In this document: positions 22,056 through 32,042 of the stretch, in pieces
Layout of the letters: each line of letters starts with the position of its first letter
How positions within the stretch are numbered: position 1 is the stretch's first letter
DNA from: Laburnicola sp. R22_1
Lineage: Eukaryota; Ascomycota; Dothideomycetes; Pleosporales; Didymosphaeriaceae
Direction: 5' to 3'
Assembly: GCA_014281115.1 (NCBI GenBank)
Contig: JACONQ010000003.1
Coordinates: 1,674,001 to 1,738,000 of the forward strand
Length of the DNA: 64,000 bases
Notes under the pieces: generated by a model
Databases searched by the model: none
The model's input: the letters and a program-made list of their open reading frames with translations, nothing else
What the model was told of the DNA's origin: nothing
Position numbers and translations under genes: made by a program

Positions 22056-23282
22056 CTAATTGAACGATTCTGGTCCGAGAGTGTCTTTCGTAGCTTGAAA
22101 GAGTTGCGCGGCGGCTTCGATGTTCCACGTGCCTGCCTCCAAGCATTGGACTGCCATCTGACGCTTGAGGTTGGTCTGCTCCATGACGTAGATGACCATT
22201 GCCTCTTGCTCTTGGGTAAGGCTGGAGGCCGGGCCTGCCGAAGGTGGTAGAGGTGCTGCCGGAGGTGTTGCCGAGGGCGCTCCCGCAGGGTCAGGACGGA
22301 CCTGGTGACCGTTGAGAATGCGGAGCTTGGGGAACCAGGAGATGAGTTCTTCTTCCCAGCCCGGCGCGGCAATCTCGACAATGAGATGCTCGAGATACCG
22401 AAAACGGTGCTTCCACGCCTTGAGGTCGCGGATGCTTGCGAATCTGTTGCCTGAGAGGTCGAGATTCTGGATGTGGGGAAGTGTGATGGCAAGATCGCGG
22501 ACGATATCGAGATTTGGCAGGTTGTTGCCGGAGAGCGTTACACTGTGAATGGCTTCACGCTTCTCCTGGGGTGATTTGAGGGTCTGGCTGCAAATGACCA
22601 TGAGGGCAGGAAAGAACTTCTGCTGGGTCGATTCCTGGTTCCACATGCCAGACTTGGCCACCTCTTCGTCATCGGCGATTGTGGAAAGGTTGAGAAGCTT
22701 CTCGGCCGGATTGTAACGGCGCGAAAGGAAGGCTTTCAGAAGATCCGCCGTTTCAGAGGAAGACGACTTGTTGTTGGGGTCTCCATTGCCAGTCGTCACA
22801 TCCATGGCTGTGGACGCGGTTGGAGACTTGGCGCGGATCCCAGGCCCGGTGATCGTGAGCTTCTGGGTGCCATGAGCGGAGGTGAAAGTGAAGCCGTTGA
22901 TCTTCCCGAATGCTGGCACGTCCTCCGGGCGCACTCGAATCGTAAGAACAAGATCTGCAACCGTATGACGCTTGACCATCTTTGGTGGGACGCTGCCCCT
23001 AGAGGCGTTTGGACTGCGGCGGGCAGCGTGGCGCTCGAGAAAGTTGAGGAGCTTGGTCATTTCCTTGTCATCGGTCCAGCCGGTCACCTTGAGCTCGGTG
23101 AAGGCGGCAGTGGGCGTATCTCTCGACCGGGAATCGGCGGATAGGCGGTGGGGAGGCCGAGCGGAAACTACTCGGGGTGCCGCGCCCATGATCAAGTCAC
23201 CGTCCCGATCGCGCCGCTGATGATGCTTCTTGCGGATGCCGCCGCTGCGCGGACGGGGAACCTTGCAACCGGTGCCAGTCAT
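22056..23282 (-). CDS. mex67: Mex67/NXF1-like mRNA export factor lacking the NTF2-like domain
   Basis: A single uninterrupted 408-aa frame. Residues about 10-35 are basic and contain GGIRKKH and DRDGDL, as in the Mex67 N-terminus. An RNA-recognition-like region follows (about 60-150), then leucine-rich repeats (about 185-325) with SVTLSGNNLPNL and IQNLDLSGNR and the closing FPKLRILNGHQVRPDP. In canonical Mex67 an NTF2-like domain of about 200 residues comes next and pairs with Mtr2. Here the LRR end is followed directly by a ~25-residue Pro/Ala linker and the TAP-C/UBA-like domain (about 356-408, LTQEQEAMVIYVMEQ...), which binds FG nucleoporins. The frame has no stop or splice signal at the junction. 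This could be a paralogue, a deletion allele or an altered exporter. Confidence 0.82.
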   Translation of the reverse strand: MTGTGCKVPRPRSGGIRKKHHQRRDRDGDLIMGAAPRVVSARPPHRLSADSRSRDTPTAAFTELKVTGWTDDKEMTKLLNFLERHAARRSPNASRGSVPPKMVKRHTVADLVLTIRVRPEDVPAFGKINGFTFTSAHGTQKLTITGPGIRAKSPTASTAMDVTTGNGDPNNKSSSSETADLLKAFLSRRYNPAEKLLNLSTIADDEEVAKSGMWNQESTQQKFFPALMVICSQTLKSPQEKREAIHSVTLSGNNLPNLDIVRDLAITLPHIQNLDLSGNRFASIRDLKAWKHRFRYLEHLIVEIAAPGWEEELISWFPKLRILNGHQVRPDPAGAPSATPPAAPLPPSAGPASSLTQEQEAMVIYVMEQTNLKRQMAVQCLEAGTWNIEAAAQLFQATKDTLGPESFN

Positions 23283-23310
23283 GACGAGTCTGGTCTGGGT
23301 GCAGAGGTAG

Positions 23311-23575
23311 GTGTGAGGATGTGTAAAGCTGCTGGAAGCTGCAAACCGGTGAGCTCAATCCAGTCGCATGCTCGTGGGGCGGTACCAACCAGAACAGTGG
23401 CAGAAGCTGGGCTGGTGGAAGTTTTGGCTGGAGGCAGGCCGCGCGTTCTGGGACTTCTGGCAGAGCGTGTGTGAGGATGTGTAAAGCTGCTGGAGCTGCG
23501 AAACGGTGAGCATAACCCTGTCGCATGCTCGTGAGGTGGTACCAACCAGAAGAGTGGCAGAAGCGCGTGTGCGTG
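23311..23575. repeat. Tandem duplication, 158-bp unit, upstream of the Mex67-like gene
   Basis: GTGTGAGGATGTGTAAAGCT occurs at 23311 and again at 23469. The following CGCATGCTCGTG and GGTACCAACCAGAA segments also recur at the same spacing. The second copy is partial (about 105 bp). The unit starts 29 bp upstream of the start codon, so it lies in the promoter or leader. Confidence 0.8.
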
Positions 23576-23782
23576 GATGAATTTTGGGGTTGGATACAGG
23601 CAGTCGTTGCGGTATCTGTGTGTGTGGTGAGAGAGAGAGAGAGAGGCAGATCTGGAGGTTATAACGGCCGGGGTGTTTGTTCGGTGGCGGGATCCGTGCG
23701 CCGAGCGTCCGTCTGTGCTGAATGTTGAGCGCCGCAACCCCACTGCATCGTAGGCACATGCTGAGTTACAAGTCTACCTTTT

Positions 23783-24330
23783 TCCACTTTAGACAGAGCT
23801 AATGCACGGAGATCGGCCCATGTACCGCCAAGTTGTTTTCTTTTGAGCTTGCGGGATGCAATTTTGCGCGGTCATGGGATCATAGGTATGTCAATCTTCA
23901 CGCGCATCAACTGGTCCCTGAACTATTCAACCTGCATGTTTACTCCATTTAGATAGAACTAGTACCGAGTAGGCTCAGGTACAGCCGAGTTGTTTCCTAG
24001 AAGTGTATAGTTGAACTTGTGGGCTGCAATTTTGCGCGGTTATAATGTTCATATGTTTAATCTTCACGTGTAGCAACCAGTACTTAAACGGAATCATCTA
24101 GTCAAGCCCACATATTTACTGTAGTGTGCCCCACCCGGAGTATAAACCATTCGCTTTGTGTCTGTGCAAAAGACGTTTAACATTTACTAAAGAAACGTAG
24201 CTTCTCCGGCACGAAGGGGAACCGCTGTACTCCCGGTACTTTGGTAGAGCTAGCTCACCTAGATCAGCCCGGCTATAAGTGTATAGTTGCAAGATGCAGC
24301 TTTGTACGCGCTATAAACGTGACTATGTCT
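23783..24330. repeat. Degenerate tandem repeat, about 160-bp unit
   Basis: Three diverged units share, in order, an AGA(C/T)AGA(G/A)CTA start (23789, 23950, 24242), a GATGCAATTTTGCGCGGT-like segment and an AATCTTCACG-like segment. Differences include both transitions and indels. The rest of the 23.6-25.0 kb spacer holds a short GA run (about 23629-23645) and nothing coding that I can support. Confidence 0.55.
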
Positions 24331-25031
24331 TCAATCTCACATGTTTGTATACTTCTTATAGAGCTAGATAGCACACTAAAAGCGTCTTATGTATAGCACC
24401 ACTTATTTTATGCACTATTCCATGCGGCCGCCCGTTGAGACTGAGAAGAGTCCCAAAAGGACCGTCGATAGCTGCGTAGTGCGAGTGCGCCATTAAACGT
24501 GTCATAAACTTATTCACATGCACCCTACGTTTGCAAGGTTAATACCATATGTCTATGGTACTCTATACAGAGCTAGTACACATAGATAGGTACCTATATG
24601 GCGTAGTTTACTTACTACAAGTATATTTACGGAATACAGATTCATGTACGAAACAAAGGCAGGATTTAGGTAAACTAGGCTGCAAGGCCAGGCAAGCAAT
24701 CAATGCAATCGTGACGACCAACATGTTTTTGTCGGTGGAGGGGCCGAAATTTTTTTCGGTAGGCATAGAATATGGAAGTCTATGCTACCCGCCAAGGGCA
24801 CCACGCTACCTATGCAGGCCGCTGCTTGATCGTGATACAGTATATATACATCTCGCCGCCTTCCAGTGAACTGGGCTCAGGTGCTCCCACTTGGCGATCC
24901 CTGCACACTACCCCGCCACTGCCCCACTATGAATCTTTACCACGCGCCCCCGCGCCCGCGAACGATCCCGCACCAGACTGCCTTCGAAGGTACACGGTTT
25001 CCTCAACGCGCACTCGTCAGCATAGCAAGCC
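24331..25031. other. Spacer upstream of tma22
   Basis: AT-richer DNA with another ACAGAGCTAGTA motif at 24567-24580, then a C-rich stretch (about 24880-24980) that probably belongs to the tma22 promoter or leader. No gene seen. Confidence 0.4.
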
Positions 25032-25768
25032 ATGGCCACCGAGACATTCCCAAGGCAAGTGACGTACTGCGGAGGTAAGGCCGCCCTGTTGAATCAACAC
25101 ACACAGATAGCTAATCATGGCCACAGTCTGCACGCTGCCACCAGAAGTAGGTACGGCGCCAGACAATGCTACCTGTGTACAAAACCTGACAGATCACTAG
25201 TACTGCGAATTCGGCGGCACGACCAAGAAATGCGAAGAATGGCTTGAGAAGAACCAGCCGGGCCTGCACAGGAAACTGTACTCACAAGGTACCTCATGCT
25301 ACTGCCCACCACCCCCCACCCACCGCTCCGCCATGGAACCTAACACCCCCACCAGAAGCTCTCGAGCAGAATCTCTCCTCCCTCTCTCTCGAAGCCCAAA
25401 AGCGTGCGGAAAAGGACTCGCAAAAGAAAGCCGCCAAAGCCGCCGCGGCCGAAGCCCGCGATGCCGAGGCCCGCGCCTCTTCCAAAGTCCTCATCAAGCG
25501 TATCGAACGCAACAAGCGCAAATACGTGACCGCCGTCCAAGGCCTCGAAGCCTTCGGCCTGGATATCAAGAAGGTGGCCAAGGATTTTGGCAAGAAGTTT
25601 GCAACGGGTTCGAGCGTGACCAAGGTGCCGGGCGGGGGCGAGGAGATAACCGTACAGGGTGATCTGAGTGACGATATCTTTGATTATGTGGTGGAGAATT
25701 ATAAAGGTGTGCCAGAGGATAATTTGGAGTGTATTGAAGACAAGAAGAAGAAAAAGGCTGATGGTTGA
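25032..25768 (+). CDS. tma22: Tma22, DENR/density-regulated-like translation factor
   Basis: Four exons, 25032-25074, 25127-25146, 25201-25288 and 25356-25768, with introns of 52, 54 and 67 bp, give 187 aa; exon 2 is only 20 bp. Joining restores VTYCGVCTLPPEYCEFGGTT and KKCEEWLEKN, the cysteine-rich N-terminal module of Tma22/DENR. The C-terminal half has the SUI1-type domain (about 97-178, KVPGGGEEITVQGDLSDDI) and a lysine-rich end. Tma22 works with Tma20 in 40S subunit recycling and re-initiation. The length matches fungal homologues. It converges with alg12 across 242 bp. Confidence 0.93.
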
Positions 25769-26010
25769 GGTGGGCACCGCGATTAGACAAGCGTGATATT
25801 TGGGGAGGGTGAGAAGTGAAGGCAGCATCGAGCAGCGGTCGCACAAGATAAAGAAGCAAGGTCGGAAGCAATCATGGCGTCCTGGGTATACCGTAGGTAG
25901 ACATGTCACAGCACATGCTTTTCGTCTACACGAGTTTACGGACCCACAGAAGCAAAAGGCCAATATCATAACATCGTTCCTCTCTGGGCCACAATGTGTT
26001 CATACGCCAA

Positions 26011-27853
26011 CTAATTCCGGGGTAAGAACGCCTGGTTCTCCAATATGCGAATCTTAGGCTCCATCCGAATCTCTGCCCACCAACCTTTGAAGATAGGATA
26101 CCTGGCGATTCCCTCCAGTGTCCGCCATCGTCTCGCAACTTTCGTTGTCCAGTGATCAACCGCAGCATTCTTTCTTTCCACGGCATCAAGCGACTCGGCC
26201 GGCGATCCGCTCTCTTCCCCGGGCTGCAAAAGCCTGACCCCACCAAAGCTATACATCACATGCACGGTGCCCCACATCCCAATAATCTTCTCCGGCCTTT
26301 CTGCTAACACGTAATGGAACTTTTCCCAGAACAAAGGGTCTAACAGGACTTCAGGGTCCTCTGTCTTATCATACGTCCATCTTCTGTTGCCTCTAAGGTC
26401 TTGTGCTTCGAGAACATCGAGTACGGTTTGCGGTCCTTCATGGATTTCTAGGAAGCGTGTGACGCCCGTTTGGCATGCGAGGTTGTCAAAGTAGACATGC
26501 GGATGGTCCCATGGAGAGTGATCTACACTGCCGTGGAGGTACTGGATAGCTTCACCGCCAGGGTAGTTGAGGCTTGATATTGCTAGCAGGACTATCGAAG
26601 CGACGAACGAGGCCAGTACGGATGCAACCAGCGTGAAGCTGAGGGCAGCATATATGATTGACTTGCCGCGTCGCGTCCAGATCCAGGACGCCCCTACGGC
26701 AGCAACGGCGGTTAGACCCGGGATGACATAAATAATAAAACGCCACTCCTTGTGTGGCAGGAAGCTGAACAGACCAACGAAGCTCAACAATGGAACTAAA
26801 AGATCTAGGCTTCGCCGCCGGGTGCCAGCATTGAGAATCGCCACCGGGATACACAGGAGATATGTGGCAGGGTTCATCATCAGTCGCGGCAGCGCGTTGA
26901 CGAAGTAAAAGCTCCACGGCGAAACGCCCCAGTCGGCCGAATGTCCTTGGATAGTGTTGTAATAGAACGCGATCCATTCTGGCCAAAGCGGAAACGACTG
27001 CCAGAAGAACGAGTCGATTGAAACGGTACACAGGAGTCCCATCACAGCTCCATAAAACCCGGCAGGAATTATGACGCCTATAATAGAGATCCGACGGGAA
27101 ACAAGCAAATAGAGCGTCAGTGTGCCGACGAGGATGGCCAATTCAGAACGAAAGACCACACCAGCGAAGGTAAGCAGGCACAGCGAAATTTGATAGCTCC
27201 TTGAGACTTTTGTAGCGCTCCCGGGTGTGGTGTAAGCATCCAGCAGACTTCGTAGTGCAAGATTGCCTAAGGGTAGTAAGCTATCAGCGGTCCGAGTAAG
27301 AAAAATTCGAGTGGTTGCACTCACTGAAAATGAAAGCGAACTCATTAGGCAGCGTCCGCGAAGCGTAGTAGATCACATGGAACTGGCTTGCTTGAAAGAG
27401 CGCAAACCAAATTCCAGCACCTAACCCAAAGTTTCTCTGCACACTTCTTCCAAAAGCCACGAGGCCTGCGGAGTTTAACATTCCGAGCACCCCTCTCACT
27501 ATAATCAATGTTAGTCTCGTACTGAAACAATTCGTCTGAAGCCGTTTACCAAGTGATTGCCATTGCGCAGGCGAGTTCAGTAGTCCAACAAACGGTTTCG
27601 ACAGCCCGCTCAAAGCCAGCGCACCAACGAACGTCCGCGGCACGCTTCCTGGAAATGAAAAATGGTCATAGTTCGCAGTGAATAACTGATCAGCATTCTC
27701 GGTCGGGATTCCGTGTATTAGAATGTCGTGGATGGCCTGAATATTAAACGATTCTTCGACCTTAGTGTACGGTGAGATAAAGAGGTGGAGTAAAACGAAC
27801 GCTGGGATGAGGAGGTAGAAAAGCCACGCTACATGCCTCATAGCACTAATCAT
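26011..27853 (-). CDS. alg12: Alg12, dolichyl-P-Man:Man7GlcNAc2-PP-dolichol alpha-1,6-mannosyltransferase
   Basis: Minus-strand exons 27853-27550, 27498-27325 and 27266-26011, with introns of 51 and 58 bp, give 577 aa. The first intron is a multiple of three without a stop, but a clear GACTAAC branch site and the restored QSLVRGVLGML support splicing. The N-terminus is a hydrophobic span followed by PYTKVEESFNIQAIHDIL, the GT22 family signature. Many membrane segments follow, with the HKEWRFIIYVIP motif characteristic of Alg9/Alg12/PIG-B enzymes. Alg12 adds the eighth mannose to the N-glycan precursor in the ER lumen; the overall pattern fits Alg12 best. An alternative start is the ATG at 27841. 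A transposon begins 108 bp upstream of the start codon. Confidence 0.9.
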
Positions 27854-27961
27854 AATTCGATATAACTTCGCGGACGCTAGATAAAGCAGGATGGATAGCT
27901 TGATCACAGCTTACGTGGACGAGGAAATGTTGTTTGAGGTCATGAGCTTAAGCCTCGCTTA

Positions 27962-29753
27962 AGCTAGCGCATATAGTTCCTGCGCACATAGGGTTCCTGC
28001 GCACCTCACCAAAACGCGACACCTGCACAAAACACGTCAGATTTCTCCACAACGCTCTGCAACAATGGATACTCGTGAGACTGCTATATCGCGAGCTCTT
28101 TCTGATCTCTCTATAGGTATTTTTTCTAGCCGAAGGGCTGCAGCTAAGGCGTACAGGGTCCCTGAGTCTACACTACGCAACCGTCTTAATGGCGCAACGA
28201 ATAGTGCGCTCAGCCATTAGCATCAGCAGCGGCTGACTCCTCTACAAGAGGACTTCCTAGTAGACTGGATCCTCGAAGAAGACGCACGCGCCTGCCCTCC
28301 CTCACACGCTCGCGCTTGAGAAATAGCCAATCGAATCCTACGTATGAACGGCGATAGTTAGCCTATTAGTAAACTCTAGCTCTCACACTTTATTAAGCGA
28401 CAGCCACGCGTCGCCTCAGTTATTGGTAGAAAGCTCGAGGCTTAGAGAGCTGATGCAGCGACTCTAGAGCAGTTGCGCGCGTTCCTAGAGCGCTATGAGC
28501 AGACTCGACAGCGGCTTAACATACAGGCGGAGAATACATACAATATAGATGAGACTGGCGTTGCTCTAGGAGTATGTACAAACACTAGAGTACTCTCTAG
28601 TAGTCAGAAAAAGAAGGCTTACATTCGGTCTCTAGAGAATCGCGAGTGGGTCTCTATAATTGAGTGTGTGTCGGCGATAGGGCGGAAACTACGCTGCGCG
28701 GTTATCTTTAAAGGCCAGAGCCTACAAACTACCTGGTTCCCATCGTCCTACGTACCTAGCTGGCTGTATACAACCTCAGAGAACGGATAGACATCGAAAG
28801 CAATAGGTGTTGAGTGGCTGCAGCGCATATTTATACCTGAGACGGCTGTAGGTGATAGCCAGTACCGCCTCCTTATCCTCGACGGCCACGGCAGCCACAT
28901 TGATATAGAGTTCCTATGGCTCTGTAAACAGCATCGAATAGAGCTCCTATACCTACCTGCGCATACCTCGCACGTCCTACAGCCTCTAGATCTCGCCCCT
29001 TTCTCCGTTATCAAGTCTAGTTACCGACGCCAGATCCAGGAGCTTGCATCGCTTGACGACGCCGCACCTATTAAGAAGGAGCGCTTTATTGCCTGCTATT
29101 ATCAAGCTAGGGAGGAAGGCTTCACAGAGCGTGTGATTCGAGCTAGCTAGCAGGCTGCTGGTATCTGCCCATTTAACATCAATCACGTGCTTAGCTCGTC
29201 GCAAGTCTCCTAGAGGCCTACTACGCCTACGCATCAGCAGCAGCCTCAGCAACAGCCTTAGAGCTTCCTCTCAACCCCTCAAGGCCCTCGCGATCTCTAT
29301 ATAGCGCAGCGCGACGTCCAGAGCGTCGAGAATCTAGGTTGTAGGACCCGGCTACTCCTACAGAAAGCAGGTAAGGCTCTAGCAGCTGCAAATGCTAGAG
29401 CTGCAGGGCTAGAATTAGAGAAAAGACGCCTTGAGTATCATCTACAGACTACTAGCTCTTAGCGTCCTCGAAAGCGCGTTCAAATAGACCCAAATCGACG
29501 CTTTGCAGAGGTAGAGACTATCGTAGAGGCTATACGCGCAGCTGAGGCTGCAGGAGCTCAGCAGCAAAGATCTACTACAGTAAGCGCTTCAGAGATAGCT
29601 ACTATAGTTACAGCAGCTGCAGCGCTTGAATCTATGTGTACACAATGGCAATTATAAGAGCGTTGTGGAGAAATCTGACGTGTTTTGTGTAGGTGACGCG
29701 TTTTGGTGAGGTGCGCAGGAACCCTATGTGCGCAGGAACTATATGCGCTAGCT
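27962..29753 (+). mobile_element. Element 1: pogo/Fot1-type DNA transposon with 97-bp terminal inverted repeats
   Basis: The 97-bp terminal repeats are 27962-28058 and 29657-29753; they differ at about two positions. The element is flanked by TA on both sides (27960-27961 and 29754-29755), the target duplication of the Tc1/mariner/pogo superfamily. Each terminal repeat contains TTCCTGCGCAC twice, a likely transposase-binding direct repeat. Base composition is close to the gene-rich half, so mutation is mild. Confidence 0.93.
28065..29657 (+). pseudogene. Pogo/Fot1-like transposase, broken by in-frame stops only
   Basis: The frame starting at the ATG at 28065 runs 530 codons to a TAA at 29655-29657 with no frameshift. 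It is interrupted by ten stops: TAG at 28218, 28359, 28377, 28443, 28788, 29148, 29211, 29259 and 29460, and TGA at 28317. The order is an N-terminal helix-turn-helix (SRRAAAKAYRVPESTLRNRL), a CENP-B-like second helix-turn-helix, then the DDE catalytic core: YNIDETGVALG (first Asp), LLILDGHGSHID (second Asp) and a LQPLDLAPF segment. The tail is Glu/Arg/Ala-rich. The stops sit where Gln or Trp fits, as expected from CAG-to-TAG or TGG-to-TAG transitions. The protein cannot be made without readthrough. Confidence 0.9.
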
Positions 29754-29755
29754 TA

Positions 29756-31891
29756 CCATGTTTCCCCGCTCAACGCACAGACCCCACTCAACGCACAGTT
29801 TGAGGATGCCCACTACTACTACTTTTAAAGCTGTACAGCTCTATATAGATCAAATTATTACGAGATTTTTTGTAGTAGCATTCTTAAAAGTCGTTTTAAT
29901 CAATTGGCAACGATATATTAGGTGCGATACCTCTGTGGGAGGCGTACTGTACGCGTGCGCGTTACTGGGCCAGATGCCTCTACCACCCCTTCAATGACGG
30001 ATAGATCCTCAGCATCAGCCTCTAGGTCCTTAATAACATGAGCAGGAGGTGTAGGAGCTGTGAGGCTACGCGCCTTATCCTTTTTAGCTAATTATATATT
30101 ATTCTAGAGTTGCTTTTTAGCTGCGTGGGCGAGTAGGGCTTCTTTGCGCTCTGCAGCCTTCTGCTATTTTTCCTGCAATTTAATCTCCTTTGCAGCCATC
30201 CTTATTTCTGCTCTTTGCTAAAGCATAGCCTATTTCTCTTACTTTTTCTGCTCCCTAGCTAGCTTATTGCAATCCTTCTAGTATAATAGTTCTTCTGCTT
30301 TGGCGTCTTTTTGGACTTGTTAATTGCGGGCAGCTTTAACTTTAGATGGCGACTAGAAGACAGCGCCACCAGCGTAATTCTAGGAAGGTTTAAGTAGTAA
30401 TGCCTTGCCACGCGTACGGCGCTTCTTCTTATTAATAAGGGCGTCTTTAAGGCGGTTGTTTTTATACTAAAGGAGCTGTTTTTGAGTCGTAATTGTATAT
30501 ATTGTGTGAGAGAGCTGTAAGGCGCGTTTATCATAAATATTATTAACTACCTATCGTAGGAGCTGTTTAATCTTGCGCCAGTCGCTTGCAGAGAGTACTA
30601 ACAACGTACTATCACTACTTAATAGCCTCTTAGGCTCTAGATTCTTAAATTTCTTTAATATAGCGTTGCTATTTAGTAAAGAGATACTAGTAACTCTAAA
30701 TAAGTTAATAATCGTTTCCTTAGCAAACGCAGTCCTATACGCCCTATAGAAAAAGCAGAAGAAGTCGCGCTTAGTAATAGATATAAGGCCCTAGCTATTG
30801 TATATAAATTAGAAGAGCTCTTTAGTATATACAGCTAAAAGAGGCTTAAAAAGGTAGATATCTAGAGGCTGCAGCGTATAAGTTAAATGCGGCGAATAGA
30901 TAGCTAGAAGGATCCTATTTTAATTACAGAACTTAATAAACTCTATAATAATATGCAAGCTATGCCTATTAAGAACAAGGAGCCTATAGTCGCGTTTTGC
31001 CTTTGTCTTAGTCTCCTCCTAAAAGTACCTCTTAAGCCAGGCAATGCCAAGTTTATTATTTGTCCATCCTAAAGGTAATAAGGCGAAGAAGGCGCGGTGC
31101 TCTTAAGAATTAAAATCCTACAACTAGGTGTCCTAAATATTGCCAGAAGCTGCCTAATATATAAGGATAGAATTAAAAGAGCTACTATTAGCGCATATAT
31201 AAGCTATTGTTGTGATCTACTCTCTATTGCTATCCTAGAGTACCTGCTTAACGCTACCCTAATTATACTAGCGTCGGGAGAATACGTGCTTTATTCTTAA
31301 CACTACCCTAATTAAGAAGTCCTTCTTATCCATATTGTATATATTTAATGGCGCGATGTCGTACTACTTAATCTTATCGTCCAAAAGCTTAAAATAGAGG
31401 ACGTATTTAAAGGCTAAATTAGCTTTGTGGCGCTGGTTATTAATACTAAATATCTATTATAATATAAGGTTAATTTAATACCGCGCAATATAGCGATTAA
31501 CCTAGTGTTTTCCTAGCTCTTAATAGGCTATTTCTGCTACGAAATTTTATATTATCTCTCTTATAGGAGGTAGGCCTCGTGTACACAGCTTTTTAATATA
31601 CTATAGTAGCTGTTTTTCCTGTGTAGAGTTAAGGAGTCGCTTTTCTTCTATCCAGGACGTATAGGTGCCCTGCACCCCGCGAAAACGCTTTAAGAGCCGC
31701 GACCGCTTAACGCTATACTCTCGCGTAACCTAAGATATATTAGGACGTTCTCCTAGCTTTAGGGATCTCAAAGCTTCAACAGCTGCGTTAATTAGGTCCA
31801 TATTAGTAGAGTTATAAGGGTTAAAAGTATAGAGATTTTTAGTGCCAACTATGCGTTAAGTAGGATCTGTGCGTTAAGCGGGGAAACATAG
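29756..31891 (-). mobile_element. Element 2: Fot1-type DNA transposon, RIP-mutated
   Basis: Terminal repeats of about 45 bp, 29756-29800 and 31847-31891, begin ATGTTTCCCCGCT and contain two AACGCACAG-type motifs. Differences are all C-to-T on the more mutated right end. A TA dinucleotide flanks each end; the left one (29754-29755) is shared with element 1. The element marks the start of the AT-rich block. Confidence 0.88.
29928..31801 (-). pseudogene. Fot1-type transposase remnant
   Basis: Read on the minus strand from the ATG at 31801, the remnant shows an N-terminal segment (MDLINAAVEALRSLKLGERP), then a CENP-B-like stretch (RLLNSTQEKQLL..YIKKLCTRGLPP), then the catalytic motif as YNMDKKDFLIR. 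The usual form is YNMDEKGF, so Glu-to-Lys and Gly-to-Asp changes follow from G-to-A transitions. Later come LQPLDIYLFKPL and TKRDFFCFFY, normal for this family. Many in-frame stops interrupt it. The C-terminal end near 29930-30030 reads VVEASGP and VRLPQRYRT. The exact limits are approximate, and at least one frame change is likely because the end points are not in phase. Confidence 0.8.
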
Positions 31892-32042
31892 TACGTGTTA
31901 CGTTATTTTAGCGAATAGATATCTCTTCTTTATAATTATTTTTAGCTATAGAAAATCTAAATTGTATCTTTAATAGAGAATCAAATTTAATAAAAAATAT
32001 TTAGGTAAATTATAATATATCTTCTATCTTTTTTAAATAACG

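Noticed and set aside
27284..27907. Unspliced 207-aa alg12 start exon
   Set aside because: The frame reads through a 51-bp stretch with clear donor, branch site and acceptor, and removal restores the family sequence.
28473..28790. Separate 105-aa gene
   Set aside because: It is one open piece of the transposase frame of element 1, starting and ending at RIP-type stops.
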